DNA from: VBDM01 sp963699535
Lineage (GTDB): Bacteria; Pseudomonadota; Gammaproteobacteria; Burkholderiales; SG8-39
DNA: 64,000 nt
Assembly: GCA_963699535.1 (NCBI GenBank)
Contig: CAVOUJ010000032.1
Span: 62,001-126,000 of the forward strand
Direction: 5' to 3'
Shown: positions 60,550 through 64,000 of the stretch, piece by piece
Numbering within the stretch: the stretch's first letter is position 1
How the letters are laid out: the number at the start of each line of letters is the position of its first letter
Notes under the pieces: model-generated
Database searches by the model: none
What the model saw: the letters and a program-made list of their open reading frames with translations, nothing else
Told to the model about the DNA's origin: nothing
Program-made: the position numbers and the translations under genes

Positions 60550-63306
60550 ATGGGCCAGCGTAGATCCGCAGCGTACCGATTCAACCTCCTTGGCGTCGCA
60601 GGTTTCGCGCTCGCCCTGTTCGCCGGCTGCTCCGGCGACAACGGCTCGTCCGGGCCGGCGGGCTCGAACGCGGTAGTCGGCGGGACGACGGTCAACGTCG
60701 GTTCGCTGAGCCAGGACGAGTTGAAGAACCTGTCCTTCTCGCTAGCGGACAGCAAGGTCACCGGAGTGACGATCAGCAGCGCGCCGGTGGTGAGGTTCAC
60801 GGTGAAGGATTCGATCGGGCGAGGCGTGACCGGGCTCGGGTTCTGGTCCCAGAGCTCGACCTCCACGACGCGCAACCTGACCAACTTGGCGTTTGCCCTC
60901 GCGAAGCTCGTTCCGGCCCCGATCAATACCGGTGCCCCGAGCCGGTGGGTGAGTTACATCGTCACCACGGTGCCTAGCCCGACGGCGACCTCGACCTGCC
61001 CGGCCAACACGCCGTGCTCCACCCGGCCCTCGACTGATGGCGTGTTTGCGAAGCCAGGTGCCACGGCTGGCACTTGGGACCAGCTGCTGCAGGATCACGG
61101 CGACGGAACGTATACGTACGCGTTCTATCGCGACATCGCCAGGGCGGCGGCGGATGTCGCGGCCACTCCCGAAACCTCGACGAACAAGAATGCGGATCTG
61201 GGAGATCTGGCGTACAACCCGAACCTGACACACCGGCTGACGATCCAGATCGGCGGCAACGTGCGCGGCACGGGTAGTAACACCCCGGACGGCGTCACGG
61301 TGGTGCCGGCTGTTCAGATGCAGAACCCCATCAACCTCTTCTACGACTTCATCCCAGCGACGGGGCAAGTGGTGTCGTCCTCCGACGAGTCCCGCAACAT
61401 CGTCGATGTTTCGGCGTGCTTCCAGTGCCACGGGGAGTTCACCTGGCACGGCGGCGACGCGCTCGACGGCTCTCCGGGCACGCGTCAGGACACGAGGTAT
61501 TGCGTGGTCTGCCATACGGATCAGCGCAAGTACGGGCGCGCGGACTCGACCCGCATCCCGGCCAACTCCACCAACCCGACCGGCTATTCCGGAACCACCT
61601 ACAGGATGAATTTCGAAGGTTACGACGCCTACGGGACGGGCGAAACCTGGGCTCAGTCGGCCGGCCTGATGGTGAAATTGGTCCACAGGATTCACAAGGG
61701 CGAGGAGCTCGCCAGGACCGGCTACAACTTTGCGGGGGTCCTGTTCAACGAGGTGACCTACCCGCAGGACCGGCGCAACTGCCTCAAGTGCCACAGGGGC
61801 CCGGATGGCGACAACTTCAAGAACGTTCCGAACCGCGCGGCCTGCGGGGCCTGCCACGACCACATCAACTTCACCACGGGCGAGAACTTGCTCGTTCCCG
61901 CGTCGCCTCACAGCATCCAGCTGAACGACAGCCAATGCGCCACCTGCCACACGCCGCAGGTGATCGTAGACAAGCACACGACCAACAACAAGACGCCGAA
62001 CAACCCGGGCGTACTCTTCGGCGCGGTGAACTTCAGCTACGAGATCAGCAGCGTTACGGTTACTGCAAGCACGCAGCCGGTGATCAAGTTCCGCATTCTC
62101 AACAACGACACCGGGACGCCCATCGTGTTCAACGGAACGACCTCGGGCACGGGCGGCAACCCGCTCAGCGGCTTCACCGGAGCACCCGGCTTCGTGGTCG
62201 CCTACGCGGTGGCGCAGAACGGGATCGTCCCGGCCGAGTACAACAACCTCGGCAACGGTCTCGCCGGATCGCAGCCGCAGACCGTCTCGATTGCCAACCT
62301 GACCAGCACCGATCCCAACTGGGTGTACGCGCCGACGACCTCCTACGGCACCTTGAGCGCGCCGGACGCGAACGGCTACTACACGGCGACGATCACCGAT
62401 GCGGCGCGCGGCTTCCCCGCCGGCTCGACGATGCGCGCGGTCGGCCTGCAGGGCGCCTTCACACAGCTCGCGGGCACCAACGGCATCGCCGCGAATACCG
62501 CGCGCAACGCGATATCGGTGGTGAAAGGGGTGACCGGCGACACGCAGCGGCGTGCAATCATCGATCCGACCAAGTGCGGGAACTGCCACGAGGGGCTGGA
62601 GCTGCACGGCGGCAGCCGGGTCCTCGGGTTGGGCTCCGACCCGACGCAGCCTGTGGTCTGCGTCATGTGCCACGTCCCGAACCTCTCCAGCAGCGGCCGC
62701 TGGGCCAGTCTGGCGAACCTCAGTCCCACGGAGGCGGCCAAGCTCACCGCCGACGGGTACGACGCAGCCAATCCCGCGACCTGGCCGGAGGCGACGCAAA
62801 ACTTCAAGAACCTGGTTCACCAGATCCACGGATCGGCCAAGCGGACGAACCAGTTCCGGCACGTGCGCGACCGCGGAACGAGCGGTGTCTTCTACTACAA
62901 CTGGAGCGACGTCACGTTCCCGGGCATCCTGCGCAACTGCGAGACCTGCCACAAGGCCGGAGCCGCAGGCGGATACGACGGCAATCTGCCGGCGGGTGCG
63001 CTGCCGAGCACCAACATCACCGGCACTCTCGCGGCCGATCGCAATACCGTGCCGAACGCCAACGACAACGTGACGCTGCCGTTCCTCGCCACCTGCGTCG
63101 GCTGCCACGATAACGCCCAGGCGACTTCGCACATGATCGCCAATGGCGGGGTGTTTACCGTGCTTGGGGCCGGCCCGGGGGCTACGGGCAGTCTCGGAGT
63201 GTCCTCGCTGCTGCGCAGTGCGGCGGCGACCACCGTCGAGCAGTGCCCGGTGTGCCACGGGCCCGGCAGAGTCGCTTCGGTGACCGAGGTGCATGCCAGA
63301 AGATAG
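60550..63306 (+). CDS. OmcA/MtrC family decaheme c-type cytochrome lipoprotein
   Basis: A 918-residue outer-membrane lipoprotein. The signal ends in lipobox LFAGC, followed by a SGDNGSSGPAG linker. Ten CxxCH heme motifs are present in order: CFQCH, CVVCH, CLKCH, CGACH, CATCH, then CGNCH, CVMCH, CETCH, CVGCH, CPVCH, i.e. five plus five around a central beta-rich domain (about 500-660), the MtrC/OmcA architecture. Such proteins carry electrons across the cell surface to metal oxides or partner cells. ATG 60550 gives a proper signal peptide; the frame opens at 60532. No MtrA/MtrB is in the window. Confidence 0.92.
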   Translation: MGQRRSAAYRFNLLGVAGFALALFAGCSGDNGSSGPAGSNAVVGGTTVNVGSLSQDELKNLSFSLADSKVTGVTISSAPVVRFTVKDSIGRGVTGLGFWSQSSTSTTRNLTNLAFALAKLVPAPINTGAPSRWVSYIVTTVPSPTATSTCPANTPCSTRPSTDGVFAKPGATAGTWDQLLQDHGDGTYTYAFYRDIARAAADVAATPETSTNKNADLGDLAYNPNLTHRLTIQIGGNVRGTGSNTPDGVTVVPAVQMQNPINLFYDFIPATGQVVSSSDESRNIVDVSACFQCHGEFTWHGGDALDGSPGTRQDTRYCVVCHTDQRKYGRADSTRIPANSTNPTGYSGTTYRMNFEGYDAYGTGETWAQSAGLMVKLVHRIHKGEELARTGYNFAGVLFNEVTYPQDRRNCLKCHRGPDGDNFKNVPNRAACGACHDHINFTTGENLLVPASPHSIQLNDSQCATCHTPQVIVDKHTTNNKTPNNPGVLFGAVNFSYEISSVTVTASTQPVIKFRILNNDTGTPIVFNGTTSGTGGNPLSGFTGAPGFVVAYAVAQNGIVPAEYNNLGNGLAGSQPQTVSIANLTSTDPNWVYAPTTSYGTLSAPDANGYYTATITDAARGFPAGSTMRAVGLQGAFTQLAGTNGIAANTARNAISVVKGVTGDTQRRAIIDPTKCGNCHEGLELHGGSRVLGLGSDPTQPVVCVMCHVPNLSSSGRWASLANLSPTEAAKLTADGYDAANPATWPEATQNFKNLVHQIHGSAKRTNQFRHVRDRGTSGVFYYNWSDVTFPGILRNCETCHKAGAAGGYDGNLPAGALPSTNITGTLAADRNTVPNANDNVTLPFLATCVGCHDNAQATSHMIANGGVFTVLGAGPGATGSLGVSSLLRSAAATTVEQCPVCHGPGRVASVTEVHARR

Positions 63307-63369
63307 GCCAGGCTGACCGTAACCTTGTGGACACTGGACTGAAGAAAGACAAGAGATAAGGGATGTGCC

Positions 63370-64000
63370 ATGGGCTACCGTAGATTCGCAGCGCACTGGT
63401 TGAAGTTTCTCGCGGCAGCGGCCTTGGTCGGGTCTGCGCTCGCGGGTTGCTCGGGTGACGACGGCACCGAGGGCTCGGCCGGCCCCTCGGGTGTCGTCAT
63501 CGCTCCGGTCGCCGGTTCGACCGCGCTCACCATCAGCATCACCGGCGCCGCGGTCTCGAGCCCGCCGGTGGTCAGCTTCAGGGTGACCAACCAGAATGGA
63601 GAATCCGTAACCGGGTTAAGCGACGCGGATCTGCGCTTCAATATCGCGAAGCTGGTTCCGGGCACCTACGGCAACCCGTACAACTGGCAGAACTACATCA
63701 ACCGGGTCAGCGGCGGTGCGGTGCAGGGCTCGCAGGAGCGACTGCAAACCGGGTATCGGTGGGGTACCCTGACTCCCCACGGCGACGGCAGCTACACCTA
63801 CACGTTTGCCACCGACATCACGAGCGCTTCGGGCAACCCCTGCCCGGCGCCGTGCACCGATGCGGCCGGCAACGCGCTCGATCTCAGCTATCAGCCGGGT
63901 TTGACGCACCGCGTCTCGATTCAGCAGGCCAACTCCGCGTATCCGAGGTCCAACGGCACGTACGACTTCTCGCCGGCAGGCGGCGCCGTTTTCATGCGCG
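63370..64000 (+). CDS. Second OmcA/MtrC-like multiheme cytochrome lipoprotein, 3' end outside window
   Basis: Starts with ATG 63370 in the same context as the preceding gene (GATxTGCCATGGGC). The product has a signal peptide with lipobox ALAGC and the SGDDGTEGSAGPSG linker, then a beta-rich N-terminal domain with LTPHGDGSYTYTFATDI resembling LLQDHGDGTYTYAFYRDI of its neighbour. No heme motif has been reached by the window edge, as expected because in the first copy hemes begin near residue 290. It is a tandem paralogue. Confidence 0.85.
   Translation, partial: MGYRRFAAHWLKFLAAAALVGSALAGCSGDDGTEGSAGPSGVVIAPVAGSTALTISITGAAVSSPPVVSFRVTNQNGESVTGLSDADLRFNIAKLVPGTYGNPYNWQNYINRVSGGAVQGSQERLQTGYRWGTLTPHGDGSYTYTFATDITSASGNPCPAPCTDAAGNALDLSYQPGLTHRVSIQQANSAYPRSNGTYDFSPAGGAVFMR

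Overview
The window is a 64 kb, high-GC chromosomal segment from a betaproteobacterium, most likely Burkholderiales-like. The evidence is gene order: accA-tilS, ndk-rlmN-pilW-rodZ-ispG-hisS-yfgM-bamB-der-hfq-hflX-hflK-hflC-DUF2065-hisZ-purA, rnr-rlmB, and rpsF-priB-rpsR-rplI-dnaB, plus Bug-type solute receptors. No rRNA, prophage or CRISPR array is visible. Two tRNA genes are present.

Layout. 0-6.3 kb: the end of a 2-oxoacid:acceptor oxidoreductase operon (minus strand) and a plus-strand catabolic island (cyclase-family hydrolase, RidA, tRNA-Arg, EutA-like reactivase, three cupins). 6.3-26.1 kb: a nearly continuous housekeeping block. 26.1-29.5 kb: acyl-AMP ligase, amidohydrolase and SDR. 29.5-36.9 kb: a compact aryl-polyene-like type II fatty-acid/polyketide cluster (ACP, two tandem adenylating enzymes, two hot-dog dehydratases, NodB-type deacetylase, ketosynthase, ketosynthase-like factor, ketoreductase). 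37-41 kb: MipA/OmpV, tRNA-Leu, rnr, rlmB. 40.9-43.4 kb: a seven-gene minus-strand run of small proteins ending at a carbonic anhydrase. 43.4-44.5 kb: a small relic of integron gene cassettes (one complete attC, one half attC cut by an IS remnant, no integrase). 44.8-47.8 kb: ribosomal/primosome operon and dnaB. 48.5-55.5 kb: an iron-acquisition operon (hemP, tonB, exbB, exbD, FTR1 permease, TonB-dependent receptor, PiuC-like hydroxylase, PepSY protein) behind a promoter with an overlapping Fur box. 55.5-59.7 kb: IlvD/Edd dehydratase, Bug receptor, FAD oxidoreductase. 59.8-64 kb: a monoheme cytochrome c diverging from two tandem OmcA/MtrC-type lipoprotein cytochromes (the first with ten CxxCH motifs), preceded by an FNR/Anr-like box.

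Reading caveat. Thirteen genes are broken by about 20 frameshifts, including rpsF, rnr, hisZ and exbB. Restoring one base at each (two at one site) gives normal family lengths. Eighteen of the 20 look like a one-base gain. I read most of these as residual sequencing errors rather than real pseudogenes, and annotate the full-length genes across them.

The parts most worth following up are the cassette relic, the mosaic tandem ligases inside a reduced aryl-polyene-like cluster, the EutA/triple-cupin island without ethanolamine lyase, and the putative anaerobically controlled extracellular electron-transfer locus.
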